64,000 bases of DNA from Candida dubliniensis CD36 (lineage: Eukaryota; Ascomycota; Pichiomycetes; Serinales; Debaryomycetaceae). The number at the start of each line of letters is the position of its first letter. Within the stretch, counting starts at the first letter, position 1. The position numbers and the translations under genes are program-made. The DNA lies in the NCBI RefSeq assembly GCF_000026945.1, contig NC_012864.1, positions 1 to 64,000 of the forward strand, written 5' to 3'. Shown piece after piece: positions 9,310-18,868 of this stretch. Below the pieces are notes generated by a model. The model was not told the DNA's origin. It searched no databases and saw only the letters and a program-made list of their open reading frames with translations.

Positions 9310-10552
9310 AAATCACGTTTCCATACGTATGTAGCTTGCACCCACTGATTTGATATCTCTTTCAAATTGTCTTTTCCAGCTGAAATGACTTTTTCATGAA
9401 TTCGTAATTTATCCCCTGGGTGCACAGCTTCCGGTTCAAGTAGTACTCGTATCTTCGTACTTCATTTCATCTGATTGAATAACTGATTGATTGAATATTT
9501 TGTTGTTGTCAATTTGTTGTTGAAGAAGAAAAGTGATGCTTTTTGCCAACTAATTTTTTGACCAACTAATTTTTTTTTTTTTTGTGACGCGTGTCTCCCA
9601 CACCCCAGATTTCATAGCTATCACAGTCAACATACTCTAACACCTTTAATTAAACTTCCAAACAATAAGATCACTACTCTGACAATGACTCTGAATTGAT
9701 AAGCTCTCTGTTTAACCTTTGAAACTCTACTTCTTATTGTTGCGCTGAAATTCTACCTCACCGCAAGTTGATGTCATTTTTTGAACTAGTTTTCTTGTAA
9801 AATCAACTCAAAAAATTAAGACTCTACTCCCAAAACTTTAAAAAACAATGCAGACCCAATTTAGCTACCTCCTACAGTCCATATTTAAGCTTATATATTG
9901 TCTTTTAAGTTTTTTGTGTGCACAGTTTTGACTGACACTCCCGTTCTCGTCTTTGTTTCCCTCAACTTTTCAGTCAATTCAACCTAAAATTTTAAATCTT
10001 AAACTTCCCAAAACAATGCAAACTTAATTTACAGGGCCCCTACTATCCCTATCAAGGCTTAGTTTACGTCTACCACTTACTACTGTTGTCCCACTGTCCC
10101 TTGATCTCAGGGCCTGGTTCTTTTTTTGCTCAGTTTTTTTTCAAATCTTCTCTAAAAAAAACCCACTCTTGCCACTGCCATAATTCAGCCTAGGCTGTTA
10201 GACATACGTGATTTACATCAAGACCCTGCCAATCTACAGACCCCATCTAAGTCTACACTGAGCACCTCGTGTCTTTCCCCACATTAATTTTTTGCACTAC
10301 TTTTTTTTTTTGCCACGTTGAGAAAAAAAAGAAAAAATTTTCACCACTTTTCTTTCCACCAACAACAACAAGATCTTCAATCAATTATGCTGTTCTAGTT
10401 CTGACTATCAGAACTTCAGTTTTCCAGATTTCCCAGATCTTCCAAGTGCTTAGATTTTCAAATTTCCAACCACCAATTTTTGAATTTCCAGAATTGAACT
10501 CCAGCTGAACCTGCCACAGTTCTTTCAGGGTGTTTATTGTTAGTTGTTCAAT

Positions 10553-10604
10553 TTTGCAATGTATTCAGTTTTTCCAGGTTTGCAATGTATTCAGTTTTTC
10601 CAAC
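10553..10604 (+). repeat. Perfect 26-bp tandem duplication
   Basis: TTTGCAATGTATTCAGTTTT followed by TCCAGG (10553-10578) is repeated immediately as the same 24 bases plus AC (10579-10604). The near identity of the copies, against the diverged repeats around, suggests a recent replication-slippage event. Confidence 0.8.
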
Positions 10605-10869
10605 TCATTCCACAATTGTACTGCCATTGAATTGAGATTCACCACTATTCATTTGCTGTTGCACCAACTGTCTAGGTCAGCTGTTCATTTGTTCACTTCA
10701 CCAACTGACAGTTCATTTTGCCATTGACTATTGACTCAGCCAGAATTTACAACTGAAATGACAACATCTTACACACGGCCATTCAAAAATGAATTTGCAA
10801 TGATTTCTAGAACTGCCATTGACTACTGAAACTACACTCTGATGTTACGTTAATTCGACAACTAGAAAA

Positions 10870-11185
10870 CACAACGAGATACAAACTGGGCATTTACAAT
10901 AGCTTATGTTGCAATTCCCATTCAATCTGTCCACCACAACCATGATTTCTACAACTGCCTGACAAACAACAGCATTGACAACGACACACACACAGCAGCT
11001 TATACAATTTATGTTGAATTTCCCACTGCCATTGAGTTACTACGTGTTGTTGAACCACCAAATCCAACAGATTTGCCAACTTTCATACATACCAGCTTGC
11101 ATTAGAATATTTCACACTGCCATAGACCACTGATACTACATGTTGTTCAACCAGCTTTCACAACGAGATACAAACTGGGCATTCA
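10870..11185 (+). repeat. 25-bp exact direct repeat at 291-bp spacing
   Basis: The same 25 bases, starting CACAACGAGATACAAACTGG, stand at 10870-10894 and 11161-11185. The intervening DNA contains partial copies of TACTACGTGTTGTTGAACCA, so the region is best read as a degenerate tandem repeat with a period near 290 bp. Confidence 0.65.
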
Positions 11186-11303
11186 CTATACCTTATACAA
11201 TAGAACTGACAATTAACTTACGCAACGGGCATTCGCATTTCAAACTGCAATTAGATTGCCAAATGCTGTTCACATAGCATCACCTGCCGCACTACGTGTC
11301 CTT

Positions 11304-13701
11304 TTATAATGTCACATATATTAATATACAACGACAAAAAAAAAAAAAAAATAATTCCTTATCCACCTCTTGATACACTGCCACCATAACATGTTGATGT
11401 AGATTGACATCCTCTGCTCGCATTAGCGCCCGCATCCAATGATTAAACACTTTAACTTGACCTTTACTGTACCAACGATCAAATATCATAAAATAGTTTT
11501 TTCCCCTAAACAATTATCATGATCTTTGTTAATACATCCACATTTTTTACATAACATATCTCTCCCACGAGGTGCCATGAAATATGTTTCAGCAGCGTGT
11601 TCTTTCCAATTCTGCCCATCAGGTGCCATACTTCCATTTGCTCCAAGCGATTTCATAAACCAATCTTCAGGTTCATATTTCCCAATTTTTTTCAACACTT
11701 TGCAATACAACTTATCCAACACTTGCACCTGAATAGACAAACGATACTGACTTGTTACAATGCAAGAGTTTACTATCATATTCATTGATCATTGTATCTA
11801 AATCATTCTTGACCACCCATTCCAATTGCAACCCACCAAGCCCTTGTTGAACAATCTCACAAACATCATCACCACTCATTTGACCAAAAATAACTCGACA
11901 CGCCAAGCTAACAATCTGTCGTCTTTCGCACCATGTCGGAGAACAACCTTCATTGCACATAAAGCACCACTTGCACACACCTTCAACACGAACCACTGGG
12001 CTATTATCCAAAGTAGTTAAATAGAATCCAAACCATTTATAAAGTGTGTCGATTTTAATAAATTTATATCTTTCATTAATTTCACCCAACTTGAACTTGG
12101 CCCTGTCCATCATACTCTCCTCCACCTGCACCTCTTCTCACGCACTTCCACTGTCACATTTCTCATCTGCTCAACAATAGTTTTAGTACAATCTGCCGGT
12201 TGCCCACAACAATTGCGATGATCACCCCACTCCAAACCATAAAATTCGCACATTTGTTTCTTGAAACATTCACTCACTACAAGTTTTCCGTTAGTTACTT
12301 CATCATCAGCCGAGAGAAATAAAACATACAGCGGTTTCCCACGCAACCGGCCAATGACCTGAATTGCTTCCGGAACAGTCGCTAATGTTTCATAAAAAAT
12401 TATCAGCTTGATACCAGAAATATCCAAACCAACTGAAGCAGCTTTTGTAGCAAGAATCAAACGTGTCTTTGATATATCCTGGTGTGCTTTCTTGATATCT
12501 TTCGTTTCTGACAGAATAACAACAGCATCATCAAACTCTTGACTAATCTCTTTAAGCTTCTCAAGATTGCAAAAGTACACAAATATAATACCATCGCTAT
12601 TGCTCACCAAAAATTGTTTGACAACACCAATCAAATAACCAACTCTCTTCTTGTCCTCTCCAATAAATTCCCTTTCAACATAAACATTTTGATTAGGTTC
12701 AGTTTTCACAGTATTGTACACCTTCGGTGCCAACAAATTTTTCTCCATCTCTGTTGCAAAATTCCGAGGCAACGTCGCACCCAAACTTACAATCTTCTCA
12801 AATGAATGCAAAATCCGGTAGTGCACTCGGTTCAACCGGCGAAATTCTTTTTCTTCAATCAACACCTGCGCCTCATCGGTAGAGCTGACACTGTTGACCA
12901 TAATTCTGAGAAAAATTCAAAAAAAAATCACTGACATTCAGCTTTGTTAAACTCTCAACTGTCCCCACAACCAAATCAATACTGCCATCAAACGAGTTAA
13001 GATTTCTAACACCAATAACATTAGCATACTCTGCCATTCGTTTTTCAAACTCAACTGCAACAACATTATACGGCAACACCAAAAAACTCACTCTTCTTTT
13101 GCCACCTTCCCTTCGTTTCATTATTTTATTAGCAAGTATAGGAACCAAAAAGAGATACGTCTTCCCAAATCCAGTAGGTGCTAACAATAGCTCTGCTGTT
13201 TGCACCAGACCAACATATCTCCAATATCAACTTTTCCTGATCAAAATCCTTCTGCTGGTAGCCACAATCAATTTTTGCTTGTTCAATGTCCTCAAGCTGC
13301 AAGCCACTGCAAACACGCAAAGGAGGTTTAACTGGTTTCAGAATTAACAGCTTTGATGTATTTTGATCAACATCAATACCGATATATTTTTGGTACAACG
13401 CAAAAAATTGTCTCATTATCATCAGAATCGTTGTACTATGATAGGTATCCCAACCACCAGTGTTACCATACGAGTTGTCAGCACTCATCCAGTGATGCCC
13501 TTGGGCCTTTTCGATAACTTCAGTTACCAGTGACATTTGAATATAATTACGCACCATGTACGAAATACCTTGTCTAAGGTACCGCATTTTAACCACGTAC
13601 TTGACCTCCTCGTGATTTATCTTAGCCACCATCTTATAATAATGGTGCATTCGACGGAACCGTCGACGTAGAAGTAGTGGGAAAAGTGTTTGGTAAAACA
13701 T
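11304..13701 (-). pseudogene. Y'-type (Yrf1-like) superfamily II helicase relic 2, with at least five frameshifts
   Basis: The minus strand encodes, in successive frames, a more complete version of relic 1. From the N-terminal side: RYLRQGISYMVRNYI and SADNSYGNTGGW (a region that in Yrf1 contains MRQGLI and a similarly placed YG), then YVGLVQTAELLLAPTGFGKT (Walker A), SFLVLPYNVVAVEF, DLVVGTVESL, DEAQ, LGATLP, ATKAASVGLDISGI, QVIGRLRGKPLYVLFLS, CEFYGLEWGDHRNCCG, a Cys-rich knuckle (GVCKWCFMCNEGCSPTWCE), CKKCGC, and VFNHWMRALMR ... MVAVYQEVD. Frame changes are needed near 13220, 12890, 12125, 11750 and 11500, so no functional protein can be made. The order of motifs and several short segments agree with the S. 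cerevisiae Y' telomeric helicase as I remember it. The upstream end is also cut, near 13650-13700. I assign the Y' type from motif likeness, not from an alignment. Confidence 0.72.
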
Positions 13702-14237
13702 CAAATCCTGTTTATGTTGGAGCTACACAGTTAGAACTTCACCCTGCAAAGTTACAAGATCAACCCGTGGCTTCGTCATCACAGCCTGATGAAACCGACA
13801 TTTACGATATTGAATTTAGTGACGACGACGACGAACAAGTTCCCTCAACATTGCCTTCGTCTGTCCCAAGTCAACCTCCAGCAAAAAAATTGAAACCCAC
13901 CCATGGGTTCAACATCACACCAGAATCAACAACCTTGCTGGGTATCTATAAAATCACAAAGATTGTTCCAAAAGAGATTTCTCAAATTCTCATCAGAGAA
14001 AAAAACACCATTGTCGGGTACCGACATGTGACTGTTTATTTGTCAGACGACTACAACCATGGCTCGGTTACTTTGAATCCACAAGACGTTGAAAAGATGC
14101 TTGAAAAACATCGTGGCGAAACCTGGCAAACCAAATTGAACGAGTTAATCAACAAAATCGCCCCTATTGAATTAGTTGTAAAGAAAACCGGCGACTGCTG
14201 GTATTGGTCGTTTCCTAATCCGGAAAAATTGTTATAG
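13626..14237 (+). pseudogene. Unidentified subtelomeric protein, probably lacking its 5' end
   Basis: A frame open from just after TAG (13623-13625) runs 203 codons to TAG at 14235-14237 with no ATG near its start; the first possible near-cognate start is GTG at 13677. The product has an acidic low-complexity stretch (SDDDDEQ), a Ser/Pro-rich linker, a KKLKP basic patch that could be a nuclear signal, and a folded-looking C-terminal half ending in WYWSFPNPEKLL. I do not recognise the family. It is transcribed away from helicase relic 2, and both are missing their 5' ends at this junction. Relics of its last codons occur in modules A (near 2211) and B (near 8020), so it belongs to a repeated subtelomeric family. 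Confidence 0.45.
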
Positions 14238-14560
14238 ATTGAATATATATTGGTTTTGTGTCTAGAAAAAAAACCCTTAAGGGTCTTTATGCAGCAAAAA
14301 AAAACCCCTGATGTTTCGGTACTTAACAGTAGAAAAACCAGTGTTAATACTGATAACCAGCAAATACAACGGTATTACATTGGATATAATGAGTTTTTTC
14401 GTTCTTCTAAACTAATATAAAACTATGTAAAAGTAATTAGAACAAATATAAAGAATATTACCAAACAGTACTCCCAACAATCTCTAAGAAACTTTTTTGG
14501 GCCAACTTTCTTGTCAAAAATGAACTTAAAATTGCTGCCACCAACTGTATAGTATGCACC
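14190..14560 (+). repeat. Dispersed subtelomeric module, copy C (left part)
   Basis: Begins in the last codons of the preceding gene (TCGTTTCCTAATCCGGAAAA) and continues through its 3' flank. The words GTGTCTAGAAAAAAAACCC and TTTTTTGGGCCAACTTTCTT correspond to CTGTCTAAATAAACCC and TTTTTTGGGTCAACATTCTT in module A. The copy is more diverged than A is from B. It is followed by GTGGTCAAA array 2. Confidence 0.6.
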
Positions 14561-14640
14561 TATTCATGTGCCACTATCAACAATACAACAAAAGATGTAG
14601 CTTTTAAGAATATGTGCTCTCTAAATATGTGGTGTTAAAA

Positions 14641-15090
14641 AATGTGTGCTCAAAGAAAAATATGTGGTCAAAGAAAGTGCTACCAAAGATGTGCTGAAAG
14701 AAAATCTGTGGTCAAAGAAAAAATGTGTGCTCAAAAAAAATGTGCGGTCAAAGAATGTGCTACCAAAGATGTGCTCAAAAAAAATCAGTGCTCAAAGAAA
14801 ATCAGTGCTCATAGAAAATGTGTGGTCAAGGAAAAAACCTGTGGTCAAAAAACCTGTGGTCAAAGAAAAAATCAGTGCTCATAGAAAAAATCTGCGGTCA
14901 AAGAAAAATCTGTGGTCAAAGAAAATCAGTGCTCAAAAAATCAGTGCTCAAAAAATATGTGCGGTCAAATCTGCGGTCAAACAATCAGTGCCCTTAAAAT
15001 CTGCGTTCTTTGGCGCTACCCAAAATGTGGTCAACCAGAGAAAAAAAATGTGGTCAAAACTCGGCGCTACCTAAAAACGTGTGGTCAAAG
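14641..15090 (+). repeat. GTGGTCAAA / AGTGCTCAAA array 2
   Basis: About 24 units of the same kind as array 1, with the same three core variants and an added variant GTGCTACCAAAG. The right end, from GGCGCTACCCAAAATGTGGT to TGTGGTCAAAGAAAATCATT, is nearly identical to array 1. This shows that the two arrays share one origin while their interiors have been reshuffled. Plus-strand frames through it are open only because the unit lacks stops. Confidence 0.85.
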
Positions 15091-15341
15091 AAAATCATTA
15101 ATAACTCACCACACAAAAAAGGTATAACCACCCTTCCTTTTCCAACCACAAATTCATTGACCTATCTAACTGTCTACCAACTATCAGCTTACCACCTCTT
15201 GTACTGCCCTTCCTGTGCTCTTCCAAAACTGACCAAAAATCGCTGTTTTTCAAAAAATTCTGATTTTTCGGGTCGTGCGCGCAAGAAAATCATTTTTTCT
15301 CCTGCCCTTGAATTTTTAACCTTTTTCTGATGAACAACAAC
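15085..15341 (+). repeat. Dispersed subtelomeric module, copy C (right part)
   Basis: Matches 5731-5972 of copy D. The likeness ends at base 15341, eleven bases inside the retrotransposon ORF1, where D reads ATCAACAACAAC and this copy reads ATGAACAACAAC. The start codon and the first codons of ORF1 therefore lie in repeat DNA that at other loci is not attached to ORF1. Confidence 0.7.
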
Positions 15342-17006
15342 CCTTCACATAACTTCCATTCTCAATCTCAGCCAGGGAGATTAGATACTTCGTCTAACTC
15401 CCAAATGGGGTACCCAGTTGTCCCTTCGTCCCCAAATTTTGTTTCGTCAAATTTGAATTCCCAAAATAAAAGTTCTCAACAAACAATTAGCCCAGTACAC
15501 GACCCAGCCTCAACTCCCTCTCAGCAATCAACACAGCCCGAGCCTAACCATGCCAAAGTTGTTGATTATGCTGCTTTTCCTAAACTAATTCATGCTGAAA
15601 ATGCTAAACATCCCAAATATAGGGAACTTAAACGTTTAGAATCCGTCCAATGTCCTATAGATCTTTATGACCTTGCCAATAGAAACAATAATATTAATGT
15701 TCCTCAGACACAACTTACAGCAGATATTAGCCACATGTATGAATGTGCTACTTCAGAGCAAGTCCTTAACACAATTTATTTCACATTAAATCAGGCCAGA
15801 GATATTTACCAAGACAAGTTAACGGATTTACCTGACTCCTTTATGGATGAAATCGCTAACTATGAAAAAGATCCTCAGCTTTATCTCCAGGATCACGAAC
15901 TGATCCCAAAATGGTCAGATGACTATACCCTTGATAACTTTTACGAGTCTCGGGCTATGTCCGAGATGCTTCATGCTTGTACCTACTTCGAAGTAGATAA
16001 TGATCATAGGCTTTATCTTGAAGCTTTTGATCTTACATACATTAAGAAAGCGGAATTTGAACACTTGAAACAGCTACTTATTGGCGAAATAGAACGATTA
16101 AACTTTGTCATTGGGGATAACAGTTTTCAAATTCAAGTCGACGATAAGGTCGAGCACATGTATGTCGCCTCGTTTAGACTCCCATCCATCTCATTGCGGA
16201 GTTGTGAACAATACTTCCGAGAATTTCTCGATCCAAAAGATGAAATTGTTCATGCAAGGATTCCGGTTTTCTCTCATGAAGTTATGAGTACGAATCCTGC
16301 CAATGTTAACGCCTTTTTTATACTTGATAAAGTTCCTCCGAAGCGAAAAGTGATTTTACAACGAAATTATTCGGTGAGAATTCTCACGAATCTTTCCCAT
16401 TGTGTTTATTGTCACTCCAAATCTCACACTCGTTTACAATGTCCTGAGGCAGGAGAGTGTAATATATGTGGGAAACTTGGTCACCGTGCTATGAACTGTG
16501 AAAGCCGGAAAAGGCGTAGCCCAGAGGCCGTTCCGATGAATGGACCAGTTAAGATTTTAACTAAACCATCGGTCGAAACCTCCCAGAAAGTTTCGGGTAA
16601 TGGTCAATCAAAGGAACATAACGATAGCGCCCCTCTGGATTTCGTTGATACTATTTTTGACTCAGATGGAAAGGAAATATTTCATATAGATCCTAATAAA
16701 TCTTGGACTTTTCACATTTCACAACTCAGGTTAAAGAAAACGGTCCCCTCTAATTATCTTGTGGCCCCCTCCGAACCAGTTGCTTGGAAACGTTACAAAG
16801 ATGGGTCTATTCTTGTCGATGTTGTTGCTATCGTGGCTCATCGCAAGGTCGGTCGTGGATTTCGATTAGCTGCTCGCCATGCTCCCACAACAACTCATCC
16901 TGACGGCGAAATTGTTGAGTATATTGCATCAGCGTTGCTGAGAACCGCCCCGGATTTGGTTAAAACTTATGTTTCCGCACATGGTCTTCCAGTTACTTTG
17001 AAGTAA
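15330..17006 (+). mobile_element. Non-LTR-type retrotransposon ORF1 (Zorro/L1-like Gag) with two zinc knuckles
   Basis: 558 residues from ATG at 15330. The N-terminal 90 residues are a Ser/Asn/Gln-rich disordered tail. A folded middle part ends in KVPPKRKVILQRNYSVRIL, and two CX2CX4HX4C knuckles follow at residues 358-371 (CVYC...H...C) and 377-390 (CNICGKLGHRAMNC). A basic SRKRRS stretch and a further domain of about 160 residues complete it. RNA-binding Gag proteins of L1-type elements have this order, and Zorro elements of this type are known in C. albicans. No endonuclease or reverse transcriptase follows, and no poly(A) tail is visible after the stop, so the element is either 3'-truncated or this is a lone ORF1. 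A gypsy-type Gag is the alternative. Confidence 0.6.
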
Positions 17007-17079
17007 CTTTCCTATCCTTTTCCAGGTGCTGTTGGTTATTTTTTCTATTTCTATTTCTTTTCTCCTTCTACTTCAGTCG

Positions 17080-17715
17080 TTACCTCCTTTGTTCCGGTGG
17101 TACGATATCTCTATTTTCTTTACTAGGGGGGGGGGGGGCATTTGTGTCTAAATTTGGAAACATATTGGAAAATTTGCCTCCGGTTTGTGAGTAGATAATT
17201 CTGTATGTACCGTCTGGCATAAATCTTACTCTGAATAAGTCATTTTCTGCTGCGTAAAGTAATGCCTTCTCCATGTCGGAGTTGGCTCCTTGTTCTCTAA
17301 TAGTATTTGGGATGGTTTTTTTCAAGTGGACCTTGATGGCCTCTTGTTGTTCAAAGTAACCTCCATCCGAGTCTCTTTCATCGACCACATTGGTGTGGTC
17401 ACCAGTATACTTGTCGGTCACCATGTCGGAGACACATTCTCTAATAAACGCCTTACTGGCGCAGTCTAATCTGTTGAGCATCACAGGCCATTGGCTTGCT
17501 CCAATGCTCTTAACATAGTTAACCATATTTTCCAACTCCTCCAACTCACGGTCGGTATCTTCATTGGGTTCCATCTCAATTTGTTTTTTACGTTCCATGA
17601 ACGCTTTGGCCAACTGGTGGCCGTACGTGCCCGTCTTGGTACTCCCCTTCTTCGGTGGTGGCGGTGGCAGCTTTTCCGCCAACTTCTCTGCCATGGTCAG
17701 CGGCTTGGTTATCAT
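17080..17715 (-). CDS. Orphan 211-residue protein with proline tracts
   Basis: The ATG is at 17713-17715; a second ATG follows at codon 8 (MAEKLAEK). The protein has a Pro5 run near residue 20, a charged helical segment (ERKKQIEMEPNEDTDRELEELE), a middle with RLDCASKAF, a compact C-terminal part with DLFRVRFMPDGTYRIIYSQTGG, and a Pro4 run before the end. No membrane span, signal or known domain is seen. It is convergent with the retrotransposon ORF1, 73 bp apart. A run of 13 G (17126-17138, minus-strand C) encodes the second Pro tract, so slippage there would change the last 15 residues. It could be a host gene or a second protein of a mobile element. Confidence 0.45.
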   Translation of the reverse strand: MITKPLTMAEKLAEKLPPPPPKKGSTKTGTYGHQLAKAFMERKKQIEMEPNEDTDRELEELENMVNYVKSIGASQWPVMLNRLDCASKAFIRECVSDMVTDKYTGDHTNVVDERDSDGGYFEQQEAIKVHLKKTIPNTIREQGANSDMEKALLYAAENDLFRVRFMPDGTYRIIYSQTGGKFSNMFPNLDTNAPPPPSKENRDIVPPEQRR

Positions 17716-18868
17716 AATTAAAAACGAAACTTGAACTCTCTGAATACAATAATATGAAGACGCTAGTGTTTTATAAACGGGCCTTCAAGGTGTACTTGTA
17801 TGTAAGAACTGAACGCAAAGGACCCACTTGCTTTCGATGGTATATTGCCAATATTTGTAATAACATCCTCCATTGTTGAAAATGATAAATTTGGGATAAC
17901 AATAATAAGTTGTCTTGGTAGTTTCTCTTTGACAGGTGTTTGCCCATGACTGGGCCCCCTTCTGGTGAAGAGTAGTTGTTGTTGTTGGTTTTTTTTTTTT
18001 AGTTGTTCGTTTTTTCTTTTTGTATTGCCTGGTATGTGTACACACCAATTAACCAAACCGTACGGATGCCCCAGCTTATTGAAAATTGGGGGTGCTTGTC
18101 ACCCCCTGAAAAGTACGGATGTAGGATGTTCTACGGATGAAGACAGCTACGGATGTCTTGATGTTTCCAGATACACCATTTAGAATAGAGCAGTTTAATT
18201 GCAAATCAATTTATCTGTGCCGGAATGTTTAAGATCTAGAGAGGGTAGAAGATATACATACCCTGACAATACTGAGCTTCATCTGCATAATTCTCTCTAA
18301 TATACCAATAATTAGCATTTCTTTACTCTACTGCTAGACCTACACCCCCTCACTAAGCCCATAACTATAGCCAGCGGGATACTTTCTAGCCACAACTCTG
18401 ACCTTGATGCTACCACTAAATTCTGTACATCCTGTAGAACTTCAATTGACCCTGTAAGTGAACAGTAAATATCAATTTTGTCTTATCTATCGATGATTAG
18501 CTAAAACCTAGTAAGGGCTCACCACGTTGTTATTGACCTTTAGCTTTATTTAGTACATAGCCTACCTATTTTGATAGACGTTGTACTCTTGTGTTGCAAT
18601 TTTTTTGGGCATGTTTCTTCACAAAAATAGATCAAAAAGCATCAGACACATTATTACAATAGCAAACCCATCAATATACTAAAGAGGTGAAATATACATG
18701 TCTCCCATCCCAACCTTTTAGGTGGAATCCTCTAGCTATGTCTTAAAAGTTATGCCTTTCTAAGTACAATGTTTCGTTTCTCGCACAATTTTTGATTTCA
18801 AAAAATCACTTCAAAAAAAAAAAAAAATTTTCAACCCATCAACCACACTTTAGCGAATCATCACCACA
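17716..18868. other. Border between repeat mosaic and conserved core
   Basis: No firm gene. Minus-strand frames between 17763 and 18056 start with TTG or ATG and overlap one another, one giving a peptide rich in Lys, Thr and Gln; I do not call them. Bases 18036-18165 hold the telomere-like cluster described separately. Bases 18190-18860 are AT-rich with no tRNA, LTR or frame that I can support, and end with the promoter of MRPL1 (poly(A) plus AATTTT at 18825-18830). Confidence 0.45.
18036..18165 (+). repeat. Interstitial telomere-like cluster (TACGGATG x4)
   Basis: TACGGATG occurs at 18061-18068, 18114-18121, 18132-18139 and 18148-18155; the last continues as ACGGATGTCTTGATGTT. The C. albicans telomere repeat, as I remember it, is ACGGATGTCTAACTTCTTGG plus TGT, so the final copy fits its two ends with the middle missing. 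At 18035-18044 lies the palindrome TGTGTACACA, followed by CCAATT, whose complement AATTGG plus TGTG resembles the other end of the telomere unit. Between the first and second copies is a perfect hairpin, GGGGGTG-CTTGT-CACCCCC (18088-18106). No complete 23-bp unit is present. Confidence 0.5.

Larger units (their letters stand above)
9310..11303. other. Gene-free stretch of old short duplications
   Basis: No credible gene is visible. It contains a degenerate tandem pair of about 169 bp (9842-10010 and 10011-10160, sharing AAAACAATGCA). There is also a perfect 26-bp tandem duplication (10553-10578 and 10579-10604). A 25-bp word, CACAACGAGATACAAACTGG plus GCATT, is repeated exactly at 10870-10894 and 11161-11185. 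Around it, ACTGCCATTGA and TACTAC(G/A)TGTTGTT(G/C)AACCA recur. It ends at the C-terminal side of helicase relic 2. Confidence 0.5.

Noticed and set aside
8949..9425. Short frames on both strands around GGGAATTACAA words
   Set aside because: Their repeated residues are produced by the repeated DNA word; mutually overlapping frames on both strands cannot all be genes.
14646..15074. Similar open frames through array 2
   Set aside because: Same reason as array 1; peptides differ by frame and are composed only of the repeat.
5278..15090. Arrays as a CRISPR-like structure
   Set aside because: Spacers are only 3-7 A-rich bases, units vary, and the window is clearly eukaryotic.
17763..18056. Minus-strand frames of 87 and 97 residues
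   Set aside because: One starts with TTG, they overlap in different frames, and part of the coding is poly(A)-derived Lys and CAA/ACA repeats.
1..18200. Identity with the C. albicans major repeat sequence (RB2/RPS/HOK) or TLO genes
   Set aside because: No TLO-like Lys/Glu-rich Med2 frame was seen, and I do not remember the MRS sequence well enough to assign the modules to it.
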